A stretch of 64,000 nucleotides of DNA, from NCBI GenBank assembly GCA_963556195.1, contig OY744520.1, forward strand, positions 155,650,107 to 155,714,106. Reading direction: 5' to 3'. Source of the stretch: Sepiola atlantica. Lineage: Eukaryota; Mollusca; Cephalopoda; Sepiida; Sepiolidae. A program made the position numbers and the translations under genes. Each line of letters starts with the position of its first letter. Position 1 is the first letter of the stretch. Shown here piece after piece: positions 1-11,760 of this stretch. The notes beneath the pieces are model-generated. The model worked only from the letters and a program-made list of their open reading frames with translations. It ran no database searches and was not told the DNA's origin.

Positions 1-388
1 GATACCGTGCCCCATATTAAACTGAAAAGCTATGGCATCAATAGAAAAGCAAGGGATTGGATCGTAGGTTTCCACAGAACCGTGTCCAACGAGTGTTTGT
101 GAAGGGCATGTCTCCAGGTGTGCTGATGTCACAAGTGACATACCATAGAGCAGTGTCATTTGCTTCTTGTTGTTTGTCGACTTCATTAACGACTTGTTAG
201 ATGAAACCAAGAGTGTGGTACGCATATTTTCCAGATGACACAACGATTTATAGAAATGCTACAACGGAAGAGGACTAAGCGATACTGCAGAATAACATAG
301 AAAGGTTCTCCAGGTGGTCGGAAGATTGGCAGCTAAAATCCTATACCTCGAAATGCACAGTTATACAATTTCGATATAACAAATAAAC
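1..388 (+). pseudogene. CR1/jockey-type LINE reverse transcriptase remnant
   Basis: Truncated by the window edge. Reading the plus strand with frame changes gives a recognisable reverse transcriptase stretch: DTVPH and KLKSYGI near the start, LLFVDFINDLL at about 160-200, then FPDDTTIYRNATTEED at 228-275 and WSEDWQLKSYTSKC further on. The order (VPH...YGI, FINDL, FADD, KC) is that of the palm and thumb of CR1/L2/jockey LINEs. The catalytic FADD box reads FPDD, with both aspartates kept. Stops and frameshifts occur before FPDD and after TTEED, so it is a dead copy. It ends at the microsatellite beginning at 389. The clade within the APE-type LINEs cannot be fixed from this piece. Confidence 0.75.
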
Positions 389-467
<79 letters not shown>

Positions 468-482
468 CGGAGAGAGAGAGAA
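389..482. repeat. (AT)n then (AG)n compound microsatellite
   Basis: About 45 bp of AT dinucleotides pass directly into about 50 bp of AG repeats with a few interruptions. It marks the truncated 3' side of the LINE remnant. Confidence 0.95.
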
Positions 483-835
483 AATAGGGCAGTGCAGTTT
501 TAGTGCAGTTTCAACGAGAGTAAAGTATATATGTAAAGAGATAAGGTTACTAACATTTGTATACTGGTTTTTTTTAACATTTATTTATTATTTTGTTATT
601 TTATCATCATTTTATGATTTTATATAACGCGTGTGTGGGTTTGCAGGGGTAGTATTTGTTTTGATAATTTTATTATTTTTATTTGTAATTTTTAGTATTT
701 TTTCTCGTCATGGTGAAAGTCGTATGTGTTTATTCAGTACCTGTGATTTTGACTTTTAATTTACCGGTCATCTCTTGATAAGTGTTTTGAGATTTTTTTT
801 CAATTCATTATTTTTTATGGCCCTGACACCGAATT
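483..835. other. AT-rich unique stretch, no gene seen
   Basis: T-rich sequence with poly-T runs. No open frame, RNA gene or repeat relationship was recognised. Confidence 0.5.
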
Positions 836-837
836 GG

Positions 838-937
838 TTGTTGTGCTCGTGTGTGTGGGTGGGTGTGCGTGTGTGTGTGTGTGTGTGCGGTTAGTTCTGA
901 ATCTTGTACATAGGTGACCGACATACATCACTACACG

Positions 938-990
<53 letters not shown>

Positions 991-1011
991 GTGTGTGTGT
1001 GTGTGTGTGTG
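838..1011. repeat. GT-rich block and (AC)n-(AT)n-(GT)n compound microsatellite
   Basis: A GT-rich run at about 845-890 is followed by (AC)n at 936-950, (AT)n at 951-988 and (GT)n at 989-1011. The AC-AT-GT order is itself an inverted repeat that could form a long hairpin. Confidence 0.95.
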
Positions 1012-1625
1012 CGCACACATACATAGGCGTATGATTCGCTAAATAAATAAAGGCAGAGAGAAGTTGATAGAAAGAAGGCGAATATATAGAAGTACGTGTG
1101 TATTCACACTTATGTTTGTATGCATGCATGCGCACACATACGCATATACACCCGCTTGTCGCCAACACATTCTATGCATGTGCGGGCCACACGCACATGT
1201 GCACATGCACATGCGCGCACGTACGTTGGCTCCGTACATATATGCGTGTATCCCCGCCCCCACAGGCATGCAGATGTGTGCAGTCCGTATGGTGTGTAGT
1301 TTGAGTTACGATCTGTGCAATGCTGCACACATCTACATGCATATGGGGGCGGGGATACACGCATATATTGACTGACCCTAGGAACATGCGCGCGCATGTA
1401 CATGTGCACATTTGTGTGTGGGCGCCCACATGCACAGAATGTGTGGGCGACGCACGGGTGTATATGGGTTTGTGTGCGCATGCATGCATACAAAAATGGA
1501 TGTGAATACACATGCACTTCTATATATGCGCCTATCTTTCTATCAACTTGTCTCCACCGTTCTCTATCTATGTATCTATCTATATATCTAACCATACGCA
1601 TATGTATGTGTGTTGGCACATATAT
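1012..1625. repeat. Large imperfect palindrome (foldback-like)
   Basis: The sequence at about 1030-1285 recurs as its reverse complement at about 1322-1600, around a spacer of roughly 40 bp. Shared landmarks include GGGGGCGGGGATACACGCAT, TGTGCGCATGCATGCATAC and TTTCTATCAACTT. By eye the arms differ at perhaps one base in six. Both arms are rich in GCATGC and TGTG/CACA words. Frames of 60-190 codons on both strands are by-products of this composition and resemble each other because of the palindrome. No transposase was seen. It may be a foldback element or an inverted duplication grown from a dinucleotide repeat. Confidence 0.75.
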
Positions 1626-2130
1626 GCGTGTGTTCTCGTGTGTGTGTGGGGGTGCCAGTCGCTCACCTATGTACAAGATTCATAATAAACCGCACGTATG
1701 CAGACACACACGTTAACACAACGGCCAATCCGACGTAAGAGCAATAAACAATAATAAATTTCAAAAGAAAACCGAAAACACTTCATTCGGGAGATGAGCG
1801 ATAAAATAACGGGCAAAATCACACGCACTTAATAAACACACACAACTATGACCTAGAGAAGACAAAACATAATAAAAAATAAAGAAACTATATATAAAAA
1901 TATCAAAATACATACACACAAGCTCGCGAACCCACACATGCGCAGAAACGCCAAACAACAAAATATTTCAAATCGAAAAACATTTCTTCAAATAGATTTA
2001 CATACCTGATGAGAGCGGACCACCGCTGGAAACGCGTTGTATAAAATTATAAATTATAAAATAAAATAATAAATAAATGTTGAAAAAAGCTTTTTACAAA
2101 TGTTTGTAGCCTTACTCCTTTACACACACG
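1626..2130. other. Unique AT-rich stretch
   Basis: No gene recognised. A hammerhead-like core at 2006-2032 is listed separately. Confidence 0.5.
2006..2033 (+). ncRNA. Hammerhead-ribozyme-like core
   Basis: CTGATGA (2006-2012) is followed by an AGCGG/CCGCT stem with a 4-nt loop (2014-2027) and then GAAAC (2029-2033). This is the conserved core layout of a hammerhead ribozyme. A matching cleavage triplet with stems I and III was not found nearby, so it may be a relic of a Penelope-like terminal repeat or chance. Confidence 0.35.
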
Positions 2131-2132
2131 CA

Positions 2133-2156
2133 CCCCCCCCCCCACGCACACACCTC

Positions 2157-2224
<68 letters not shown>
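2133..2224. repeat. C11 run and (AT)n microsatellite
   Basis: Eleven cytosines at 2133-2143, a short AC-rich piece, then uninterrupted (AT)n at about 2161-2224 abutting the MITE. Confidence 0.95.
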
Positions 2225-2227
<3 letters not shown>

Positions 2228-2364
2228 GGTGTCTCAAAAAAATGTACTCACTCGTAGAATTACATTTGTTTCATGTATTTGAAGCTATTTCATTTCGCTC
2301 TATGTTCATAAATAAAGGTTTTCTCGTCATTCTAAGAGTGAGTTCATTTTTTTGAGACACCCTG
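2225..2364. mobile_element. 140-bp MITE with mariner-like ends
   Basis: The left end CAGGGTGTCTCAAAAAAATG is mirrored at the right end, which closes with TTTTTTTGAGACACCCTG. Terminal inverted repeats are close to 29 bp, continuing through ...ACTCACTC, with one or two mismatches. Both sides are TA, the target duplication expected of Tc1/mariner elements. The ~80-bp interior has no coding potential. It is therefore a non-autonomous element that would need a transposase in trans. The same ends were not found on the two mariners in this window. Confidence 0.9.
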
Positions 2365-3388
2365 TATATATATATATTATATTCGTCTTTTCAAGATTTT
2401 TGTCAGTGGTCTGATATTGCTAGCGATTAAATATGCTCGTAGTTGAAACATATACATCCAAAATATTTGTGTCAATAAAAATTAATACTAATATCTATGT
2501 GTGTGTAAAATTCAGACATGTAAGGCCAGGAATTACTTAAAAGTGCCCAGTCCGTTTAAGCTCTGGTTACATACAGCTTAGTCTAAAAAACTACAAAACT
2601 GAAAATATTGCCTTATGATTTCTAGGAATTTGACACTCAAAAAATTAACGGTGACATCCGTAAGATATTGTACTGAAGCATCATACACTCACGTTATTCT
2701 GCCCAAGTATCTGCGTTAATAAAATTCTACTAGAGATGGACGAAATGTATCTAAAAATGTACTATGGAACAACGTACATTTGTAGACCCTGGTTAACGAA
2801 GGGTTGAAGGAAAGGGAATCAACTTACAGTACCTACATCTTCCGAGATTTAGTAGTCTTAATGTGTTATTTAGAAACATGATTTAGTTGCGTTGTTCGGT
2901 GCCGTTTTGATGAGGGCTTGTTTTCAATCAAAACTGGTTACGCCTTTCTTATATTGTAAAAGTTGAGACGAGCGATTAATACGTCCATCACTTAGGTTTG
3001 TAACCGAGTCATCTTAAAGATGTATGATTTATCAAATAGTATTAGTATATCATTCAGAGCTTAATATGTAAATTGTATTGAAATAATAACGACATTTCAA
3101 ATGATACGATATTTGTTTCCTAAATGCAAGTTTTTTTCGGGATTGTTCTAAAACCAGAAGGTTTAGTCACTTACACTTTGTCGACGAATGCAGAAAAGCT
3201 AGTTGGGAATAAATAAACATGATTAAAAGCTCAACAGTTAAGTGTTTTTTTTTATTTTAACAGCATTTTGGATGGTAAATGCATAGCAAATGTTACGTAA
3301 GAATTTCAATACAATTTCGTTTGATTAAATCTTCTCGTATTCTTTTTAAATGGAGAAAAAATTATTATATAAATGTATTCTTCTTTAA
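2365..3388. other. Unique AT-rich stretch, no gene seen
   Basis: No recognisable frame, RNA gene or repeat beyond a short AT tract immediately after the MITE. Confidence 0.5.
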
Positions 3389-3399
3389 TATATATGTAT

Positions 3400-3485
<86 letters not shown>
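3389..3485. repeat. (AT)n microsatellite
   Basis: About 97 bp of AT repeats with a few interruptions. Confidence 0.95.
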
Positions 3486-3489
<4 letters not shown>

Positions 3490-4899
3490 ATAAGTAATAC
3501 ATTTATTAAGACGATAGCGTGCCACACCTAGATTTGGAAAAGTATTCAACTCACCTAATTTTCGTAATATTTCAAGTTGGATTTTAACGTCGTTTTTTTT
3601 ACGTCGGCCCGACTGGTTTATAATTCGATCCAAACCAACCACTCAGATTTTTTCTACATCAAATAGGAGGGAGGTAGGTAGGAAGGGAACGGCCGGGAAG
3701 ACACATATTAATAGGATAGCGTCTGTGTTATTTTGTGTGTCACGCTAAAATCAAAAGTGACGATCTTCCGAATCTATGTATGCTTCTCATGAATTCTAGC
3801 CAAATTTAATTTAATCTATAGCATTTACAAAGTACGGTTTAGCCGTCGAAATATTATAGTCACTAGCAATAGTTTATATAAATAAGTTTTATAAATTGTT
3901 TTATGTATTGTTAAATTTTAAATAAATATACAAGTAAAATCTTTTTATATTTTCTTCAAAGATGTATAGGTTAGGAACAAAATAATTAATATTGAAAACT
4001 TATTTCGTGTAATTTAGACTGGTTCCGCTATTATGAACAGACTGAAAAGTTATCCTCATTCAATCCCAAGCAACGTCGGATTTTCCTGCTAGTAAAATAT
4101 AAATACATTGGGTGTTTCTGTTTTTCTTTGTTCTGTATAATCAGTCAAACCGTTTGCTATTTTGCGTATAATTCGGAAATTACCATTCACAGATAAAAAG
4201 GCGCGCTGTTTTGAAGATGTGTGTCTTGTTTATTGATATTAGATATTCTGAAATGGTGGCGGCAATCAATAGAAGAATCTAATTGACACAAAATAGTGAA
4301 CCAATAAAACATTTTTACTGAGTTACAAAGCACACTATATATGTATGTGTAGAGAATACGAACATATTTCGCTTAATCAGTACATGCCAGTACCACACAC
4401 TCTATAATTTCATGTATTAAGTAAACTGATTGTCCCCATATTTTATTGAGAAGATTGTTTTGCAAAAGCTACAAATGTAAATCTGTAGTGGCGTCAATTT
4501 AGGCCAATGTAGGATGCGTGCTTTTCTGAAAATATGCGTTTATTTCCTTTGCCTTTAATAATATTTACATTTTATCCGGCATATAAAGAGAGTCTGGGTA
4601 ATTTTAACTCTCATACGCAGGTCTACTAAACATCCAAAATGCATAACATTACTGCAGATGTAATCGAAATGTCGATTAGTTGAGCAATATTATTCCTGAT
4701 TTTCATAAACGACTAACCTGCGATAAGTGTTTCTGAGATATATTTATTTACTGATGACAACACGCATATAAGGAAACATATTCTCAATTACATCTTTATT
4801 TTTGGCGAGAATTTACTTTGGACACAAAATCTTAACAAACACAACATCTCTGTGCTTAATTTGTCATTATTTATGTTATATTTTTTAGAAAAATGATAA
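3486..4899. other. Unique AT-rich stretch, no gene seen
   Basis: A minus-strand frame at about 3,640-3,500 has a donor-like TTAG/GTGAGT, but it has an in-frame stop after the nearest plausible acceptor. I did not call it an exon. Nothing else was recognised. Confidence 0.45.
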
Positions 4900-4902
4900 T
4901 TC

Positions 4903-5085
4903 AAAGTGTAGTATTTGTTCTGATACTACACTTTATCTTTTCTTTCTTCAGTCAGTGAAGAAAGAACCATATTAGACTGAGGCATGTTTTATTTATTTTT
5001 CCAATAATCTAGAGTTCCCTTTTTCTTTGAAAAAGCTTGTTAAAAACCGACCTTGTGTCTAACTCTTCACTTGTGGGGAAACAAG
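4903..5085 (+). repeat. Diverged copy of the U2-headed repeat
   Basis: It opens with CAAAGTGTAGTATTTGTTCT, matching the U2 snRNA-like head of the copy at 35.9 kb. It closes near 5,075 with CCTTGTGTCTAAC...AAGTAAAT, matching that copy's tail (CCTTGTGCCTAAC...AGTAAAT). The head forms a 12-bp hairpin, AAAGTGTAGTAT/ATACTACACTTT. A second hairpin follows at about 4,949-4,975, TTCTTTCTTCA/TGAAGAAAGAA. The GC-rich middle of the 35.9-kb copy is missing or unrecognisable. Confidence 0.5.
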
Positions 5086-6185
5086 TAAATAAGAACATGC
5101 ATAATTAATAACTAAATCGCACCACTCTAAAATGAGATGCTACTTTTTTAGGCGATTAGGGTAATCAAGCGTATAATTATTTTGTTTAATAAGTTTCGGT
5201 TTGATTAGTATCGTTGTTTGTTTTAAATTTATGATTAAAATGCAATAATTTCCATTTGCAGCGACAAACTTAACTTTATACAGCTGTTTTAGTTAAACTG
5301 TTATAATTTTAATTAGTACACTTTCTTCTGTTTAATATGGCTGTCATCCGAATCAGGGATTCCATTTAAAAAGAAGGCTGTTACACTTCCTACGCTAACA
5401 GCGACACTGATTACTCGACGAGGTAACAATCAAGTAAAAAGCATTGACTTCATGCAAATATAATTATCTGCTTAATAATGTTATTACAAAATTTATTTTT
5501 ATATGAGAGTGTAGGTGTTACGTGGAGACATAATTTAATATATATGCTTTAATCCGTAAAATATATATATACACCTACGTATACACCCATTCACATACAA
5601 ATAATAAATAAAAATAATAGTAATAATAACAAGAACAACAACAACAAAAAGAATGCGTGGAACAACCAAGGTTAATTAAATAAAAGAGTTTTTTATTTAT
5701 CTGCTTAGTCATACATTTTTATTACTTTTAATTAGATACTGTAATTAATCATCGAGGAACAAAAGCCAATATACATTGCGTAGGTTTCTTTTCAAACGCA
5801 CCCAATCTTTGTACTTATTCTTACCTTTTCTCTTGTCTGTCAGTCTGTTACTGTCAACTCTTGTGCCTTCACGTACGCCTTCTTTCTCCTCGACTATCGT
5901 TCCATGTCTGTCTATCTCTATCTAGTTCTCTTTCAATTGACATCATAACTTTCATCCTTACTCTTGTATATATTCACTCTTGCGAATTACACTCTATCTG
6001 TCTCTTCTCCCACCTTCCGCCTCCTACTCTCTCGTGTATTCCAGATGCCGACTACTGATAAACAGCGGAATGTGATAATATTGGGTTACATTTCAACATA
6101 TAGAAGGAAGCGGTTACACGTAATTATATGTAGAAAACAAGCAATAGAACAATCATGATAATGATAACAATACATATAGCCGCGA
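5086..6185. other. Unique AT-rich stretch with a pyrimidine-rich segment
   Basis: About 5,810-6,040 is rich in CTCT and TCTT words. Two short frames there are compositional. No gene recognised. Confidence 0.5.
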
Positions 6186-6189
6186 AGGA

Positions 6190-6498
6190 TCTGAGAGGAT
6201 ATACAAACCCCAGCGGGAACGCACCATCAAAACTTCATTGGAATCTCATGAGAGTACTGGACTCCTGGAGAAATTTGCTGTGACTCAAATTACAAACAAT
6301 GGCAACGATCGTTATAAGAAAGATACCGTGGTAAACGACTGTTTTGATAACGCAAAGTAATTTTCAGTTGTGATAGACACAAGCGGAGATTACTGAAAAT
6401 CTGTAAAGACTTGTTTTCATTCGGATTCTTGGAAAGACAACCTGATTTTACCAGTGAGTGATCAATGTCGACTACATGTGTAAGAACTCCTAGTGAGT
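6190..6498 (+). mobile_element. 3' end of an R4/Dong-type LINE
   Basis: This non-coding stretch resembles the 3' tail of the LINE at 51.1-55.0 kb. Shared words in the same order are GATGAGAG (ATGAGAG here), AGTACTGG (AGCACTGG there), GATAACGCAAA, GTGAGTGATCA (GTGAGTAATCA there) and the final AGTGAGTA. The last word runs straight into (TAA)n at 6,499. A LINE 3' end joined directly to TAA repeats fits the known preference of Dong for TAA arrays. No coding sequence is left in this copy. Confidence 0.6.
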
Positions 6499-6499
6499 A

Positions 6500-6567
<68 letters not shown>

Positions 6568-6597
6568 TAATAAGAAGAAGAAGAAGAAAAAGAAGAA
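6499..6597. repeat. (TAA)n then (GAA)n microsatellite
   Basis: About 65 bp of TAA repeats followed by AAG/GAA repeats to about 6,597. Confidence 0.95.
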
Positions 6598-7109
6598 TGA
6601 TAATAATGATAATACTCATAATAGAAATTATGATTATAATAATTCATGATGATAATAAATCACTTTATGCATGTGAATAACCTGAAATAATTTCCAAATA
6701 GAAAAAGAAAATAGATAAAATAATAATCACAACTAAATTTTATAATCAAGATATAGGACATAAAATCGCATTACTTTTACGTGAAAAACGGAACCTAAAA
6801 CAAACAAAAGTGTATAGATATTATGAATGGAGAGGTAATACGAACTGTTAACGACCGCGTGTCCACGTGTAATCATATCGTCTTTAAATCCTTACAATAG
6901 CGGTCTGTATACTTGCATTTCTTATCAGAAAGCTTGATGTAATATTGCTTTATCTTCCGTTGCGCATCTGCCGAAAGTCTATTCAAAAGCTCAGACTACG
7001 AGCGCCCATCTCGAAAAATACATCATCCTACATTATGAGACGGTATACTCTCACTCACATATTAATTTTACTGCTACTATCTACGAAATGTTATAGACAG
7101 GTGCTATTC
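6598..7109. other. Unique AT-rich stretch, no gene seen
   Basis: Nothing recognised. Confidence 0.5.
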
Positions 7110-7114
7110 ATATA

Positions 7115-7163
<49 letters not shown>
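7110..7163. repeat. (AT)n microsatellite
   Basis: About 54 bp of AT dinucleotides. Confidence 0.95.
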
Positions 7164-7165
<2 letters not shown>

Positions 7166-10100
7166 CTATTGTGATATCTACAATATTTATTATATGTATT
7201 GAGAATAAAATAAGAGTATTGTTAGAATAAGTGATATGCGTAATATACATGATTTAAACAATAGTTTTCATACATCGTCGCAAAAGTTTCTCGGATGTAT
7301 TTTCACTTACATTACGACTGAATTTATCAAGCGTTTCAGGTGTATGGCTTACCATAGGCTGTCATTAAGTAGTCCCAATCAGGAAATGCACTACCAGATA
7401 GTATTCCGTTTGAGTTTCGTCTAATTGCGTTACTATTTACGGTACGTTAAGACATTCTCCATACATTTAATTAACACGTAAAACTTTAGGCATGAATTTC
7501 ACGAGAAAAGGTATCTACAAAAAGTAATCAGTTACTATCCCGTGCGTATATATTAGCACAATATTATATTTTTACGTCCGCAAGACGCATACGTTATTTA
7601 TCTGACATATTGGTTGCATGGAATATACTGAGTACATATATAATCTTGTTTGAATGACAGATGTTAAACTTAGGAATGAACTTGAGCCCATCAAATAATT
7701 AATCATTTGTTGGCTGCTTTATTCGACCACGCGAGTGCACATTTGAATTTGGATCGAAGTGACAAGTGAAATTACAGTATGAACATTCCCGTTAACTGGT
7801 ACCTTTGGAACATGGCTGATGATCTTAACAGAAACTAATTCAAGAGAAAAATAATGGAACCAGCAAGTTACATATAAATTAAAAAATAGTTCAAGCTAAT
7901 CTGTCATTGCCGCCTTTCCTCGAAGTGTGGGTTTAGGGCGAGCCTTTGTAGATAACGACTGGAGAGGGATACGTCTTCAGCGTCAGATCAAAATCGAATA
8001 AAAGACCGACCAGCAACGATACACCGTTACTACGTTTAGTTTTCAATTGTTGAGAAATTGTTTAAATTGAGCACTAAAATATATGAGTTTGTTTTGCGAA
8101 TATTATATGGTTGAGTAAAGCGATCAAAAACCAGATGGAGTATGACGAACTATATGGGCATATCATTTAGATTAGAGGAATGTTGAAGTGTGCGTATAAA
8201 AATACAATGAATATCCAGCTGCGTGAAACTCATGCGTTTTGTAGTCTTATATTCTTGAAAACGTTTGACATAGTGTATCTATTTCAATATTTAAGGGCAT
8301 GCATTTTATAATTGTTTGGCATCATGTATTTTTTAATATCGCGTATGTTTGAGTGAACTGGTTATAGAAAAGAACAGTGTTTCTGTTCTTTCTTTTAAAT
8401 TGGAAAAAATAGTTGCGTTTTAATCGCCGTCAGATAACGATGGTCATTTGAAGGTTAAAAACAAAAACGTTTGGGATAAAAAAAATCCAAGTTGGATTAA
8501 TTAAAGAATATGCACCCGTGCTGATTTAAAAGGGAATCAACTAAAGAAAGTAAAGGGAGAAGGGAAACGATAACCCCATCTCTGTCGGCATAACCTGCTC
8601 CTTTGGATTTGTGTGTGCTGAGGGACTAGTACATGGTATTTTTCTCTTCTCTCTATCCAAAACTATTGAAGTTTTCAAAACGTTTATATAACATTTTTCG
8701 TCTCCTCATAATTTTTATCATCGTTATCTCGTAACGATTCAAATACGTTGTCTTCAAACGCCAGTTTACTGTTCCTTTTAATGCATCCCACATTATCGAA
8801 TAACTAAGAAAAAATACAAAATAGAAATGAGGAAATACTTTAATTTAATTAACGAAACAATCGCATGCTAGAATTCAATGGCAGCTTCAGGAAATTTCAC
8901 CACATTTTACAAATGCTGTAATTGCTCTAGAGACAATGGATAAGAAGTACTAAGAATATATTTGCATCTGTATTCATCTTCATGGACAATTATACAACAT
9001 GCATTGTTAAGAAGAGAAAAGGTAATATAATGTTATTTGAACAGAGAGATATTTCTCAGCTACAGTGTTTCGTAACGTTGCGAGCTTTTACGTGTTAGAC
9101 GTAGTTATTCACACTGCAACAATAATGTGTGAGAACGTTTGTATTCCTAAATATACATACATGTTTGCAACTTTCAAGAATGTTCCAATTAACGGGAGCA
9201 TAACGAGGTAATGTCTGTTTTTCTCATAGCATGATAACCCAGTTAAGAGAAAGTTTCTTTACTTAAAATACGAAAGTGTATACTTGGTGTTATTTTACCC
9301 TCTTTAGAGATATACGTCTAAAATGGAATTAAGAAATTAAAGAAATGCATTATTTTAATAACCAAATGGATAAGGCTAAAACTTTCGAATGATTAACAAA
9401 ATCTCACTGTGTTTATTTTTCTATAAGGAAATTGTAAATGCTAATTCGCACAATTACAAACTGAAAATTGGACATAGATAAGTAAGTATCTAACGATCTA
9501 GTTTGTGTCAACACAGAAAAGGAAGTATTTTTAACTGTCGATAGGAGACAGATTTGTAAACCCTGTTTACTATGTTTTATTTTATTGTTCTTTTTTATCA
9601 ATACAACTGTGTGTGGCGGTACGTTTGTATTGTATTCTGTGTCTTTTAATTAGTGTATCTGGAGAAAAGGAAAGTCACGATATCCTGCAAACTTCATGTC
9701 GAGGGGAGTGAGTACGTTATCCATGTTTCTCCATAAGATACAGTATCATTCACACTTATATTAAGGGTTCTTGTGGAAAACCTCTCTGTCGGTCGCGTGG
9801 AAACGTTGTGTTCAAATAAAGGACGCCAGTTTATTTTTTAATTCGCCCTGCATCTGAGAATATACCTCCCTAGGATTATCATAATGACTGTTAAGTGTAA
9901 TTGTGTTATGATTAAAATCACGTCTAGTTATACGACACCCTGACATAATGCATGATTGCGACGAAAAACCGAAATGGGCAAAGAAGGAATAAATAGAATA
10001 ATGGTATGATTACAAAGATATTTGACGTAGCTACGTTAGAGAAACACGCGAAAATAATATTCCATCAAATAACATTATTATACGTATAACAAGTATACAA

Positions 10101-10775
10101 TTTTTAGTTAAATCTTAGTACCTTTTTCATAGCATATACGCGGAATGCACCGTAGCGAAAGGATATGAAACACATTCCGGAATTAAAACAGATTATCCGT
10201 TATATTTTTACTGGACACTAATTTTGCTACATTTCTTATGTAAAGTTTTATATGTAACTTGAAAAAAAAAAAATATTTAGTACATAACTATTTCAAATGT
10301 ATAAGCAGTCATGATCAGTACAAGAAAACCCATAAACTCAATTCTTGAATGTGTTTAAGTTCTTGTAAAGCTATATAGATAATATTTGACAACTATGTGT
10401 AGATATGTCCCCTTTTTAATCCTAATTAGTTTTTTTTGTTTTACAATTTATAGTTGTTTACAACAAAATAATGATAGAAAGCAACATTAAAATAAAGCGA
10501 ATATTATAGAGCTAGTTCTCACTGTCAGCTAAATAATTTATTTATATACACTACTATTCACTAAATCATTATTTCTTGGAATTCCATCAGTATATTTTCA
10601 GAAATATCCATGAAGCTTGTAAAAATTGAAAGTACTGGCCGATTAGATTTAAGACTATCTTGCTCTGGTTGCTATTAGTTTATCTTTTAAATATTTAAAT
10701 ATTCAACTGGGGAAATAGAGCAGGCTCTCCCTTTTCATTTGTTCAACAACCCGGAATATATTATTGTTCTGAATT
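7164..10775. other. 3.6 kb of unique AT-rich sequence
   Basis: No reading frame above 65 codons, no tRNA-like boxes, no terminal inverted repeats and no match to other repeats in the window. It could be intergenic or intronic; I see nothing in it that supports a gene. Confidence 0.5.
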
Positions 10776-10779
10776 TGGT

Positions 10780-11600
10780 TGTAGCACCATCCTGCTTAGC
10801 TGAGTACACAGCCAGTTTTGCATATCACTTAGCTTGCTTGTATTCATTTTGACTTTCCTCTTTGTAGCATCTTCTTTTTTCTCGTATCGCGCTGTTTACT
10901 TCTCTATCCCACAAACAAGTCACTTTTCTAAATTGATACTTCTTCCTCAAGCCACTACACTATTTGTACGGTTCAAGAGCCCATCATTCAGCTGCTGCTA
11001 TCAACACTCCGCGCCATGTGCTTGGTAGGTATCTGTACTTAAAGCAAATGCTTCTTGATATTTCTTTTATACTTCTGCCTCTTTAAGCTACTAAGTTCGC
11101 ACCCTGGGCTTGAATGTATGGCGCTCTTGTCGGCATGTTGTGACTGATGAGGTCACATAACAATAATCTATTCTGGGTTGCACACTCCTCTCCTGCGATC
11201 AGCTCGATGGCATTAGCCTATCTAAGATTTCGTTGCGTCAGAACTATATAATCAACTTGGGTTTTCACTATGCCAGATTCGTGAGTAATTAGGTGACTGT
11301 CCTTTTTCTTTAAGCATGAGTTTCCTACTACTAGGTTGTTGGCCATCGCACACTACAAAATCCTATCACCTTTGGGGTTCTGTGCACACATTCCGTATCA
11401 AGAGTGCACCTCTCGAAACCTACTGCGGCTTTCCCAATGTGTCCATTCCAGTAACCACCGTGGATGAGAGGCTCGTTTCATGGTATCTTACCGATAACCT
11501 CCCCCAAACGCTCATAGACGGCGTCTACTTCATCACCACTGTATCTTTCTTTCGAGGCGTAGAATGTTTTAATATATTAGTTTTACAACAAATACTTCAC
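10780..11600 (-). pseudogene. APE-endonuclease LINE remnant (RTE / CFDP2-like)
   Basis: Read on the minus strand from about 11,600 downward, the sequence gives YDEVDAVYERLGEVIGKIP, then a stretch ending YWNGHIGKAAVGFE, then SHLITHESGIVKTQVDYIVL, GEECATQNRLLLCDLISH and CLWDREVNSAIREKRRCYKE. This order is the C-terminal half of an apurinic endonuclease domain (GDWNGHIG, SQVDYIL boxes) followed by the linker before the reverse transcriptase. It is the type found in RTE-like LINEs and commonly mis-annotated as craniofacial development protein 2. GDWN is altered to GYWN, and there are several stops and frameshifts. Its 5' side abuts the TAA array at 11,611. Confidence 0.7.
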
Positions 11601-11609
11601 TTCCCCTCC

Positions 11610-11610
<1 letters not shown>

Positions 11611-11659
<49 letters not shown>
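11611..11659. repeat. (TAA)n microsatellite
   Basis: About 16 units of TAA directly beside the LINE remnant. Confidence 0.95.
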
Positions 11660-11660
<1 letters not shown>

Positions 11661-11760
11661 GGAGTATGATGCGAGGTTATACTTAACAGCACTGCTATGT
11701 AAGAACCGAAAGTTTTAGTTGTTTTTAATTTTGATCGTAAAAAAAGATTAATTATTTGTA
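11660..11760. repeat. Repeat unit shared with 13,073-13,165
   Basis: Shares GTATGATGCGAGGTTATACT, TAAGAACCGAAAGTT and TTTTTAATTTTGATCGTAAA, in the same order, with 13,073-13,165. Both copies lie directly after a TAA array and in the same orientation. It may be the 3' end of an element that targets TAA, or a local duplication. Confidence 0.7.

Noticed and set aside
815..1716. Several overlapping frames of 60-190 codons on both strands
   Set aside because: They are rich in His, Cys, Tyr and Thr because of CA/TG repeats, and mirror each other through the palindrome. No domain.
3500..3647. Minus-strand possible exon with donor TTAG/GTGAGT
   Set aside because: The nearest plausible acceptor is followed by an in-frame stop, and the peptide resembles nothing known.
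6462..6647. Poly-Ile, poly-Tyr and poly-Leu frames over TAA and AT arrays (also at 12.9, 13.2, 35.1, 41.8, 49.1 and 51.0 kb)
   Set aside because: Translation of simple repeats.
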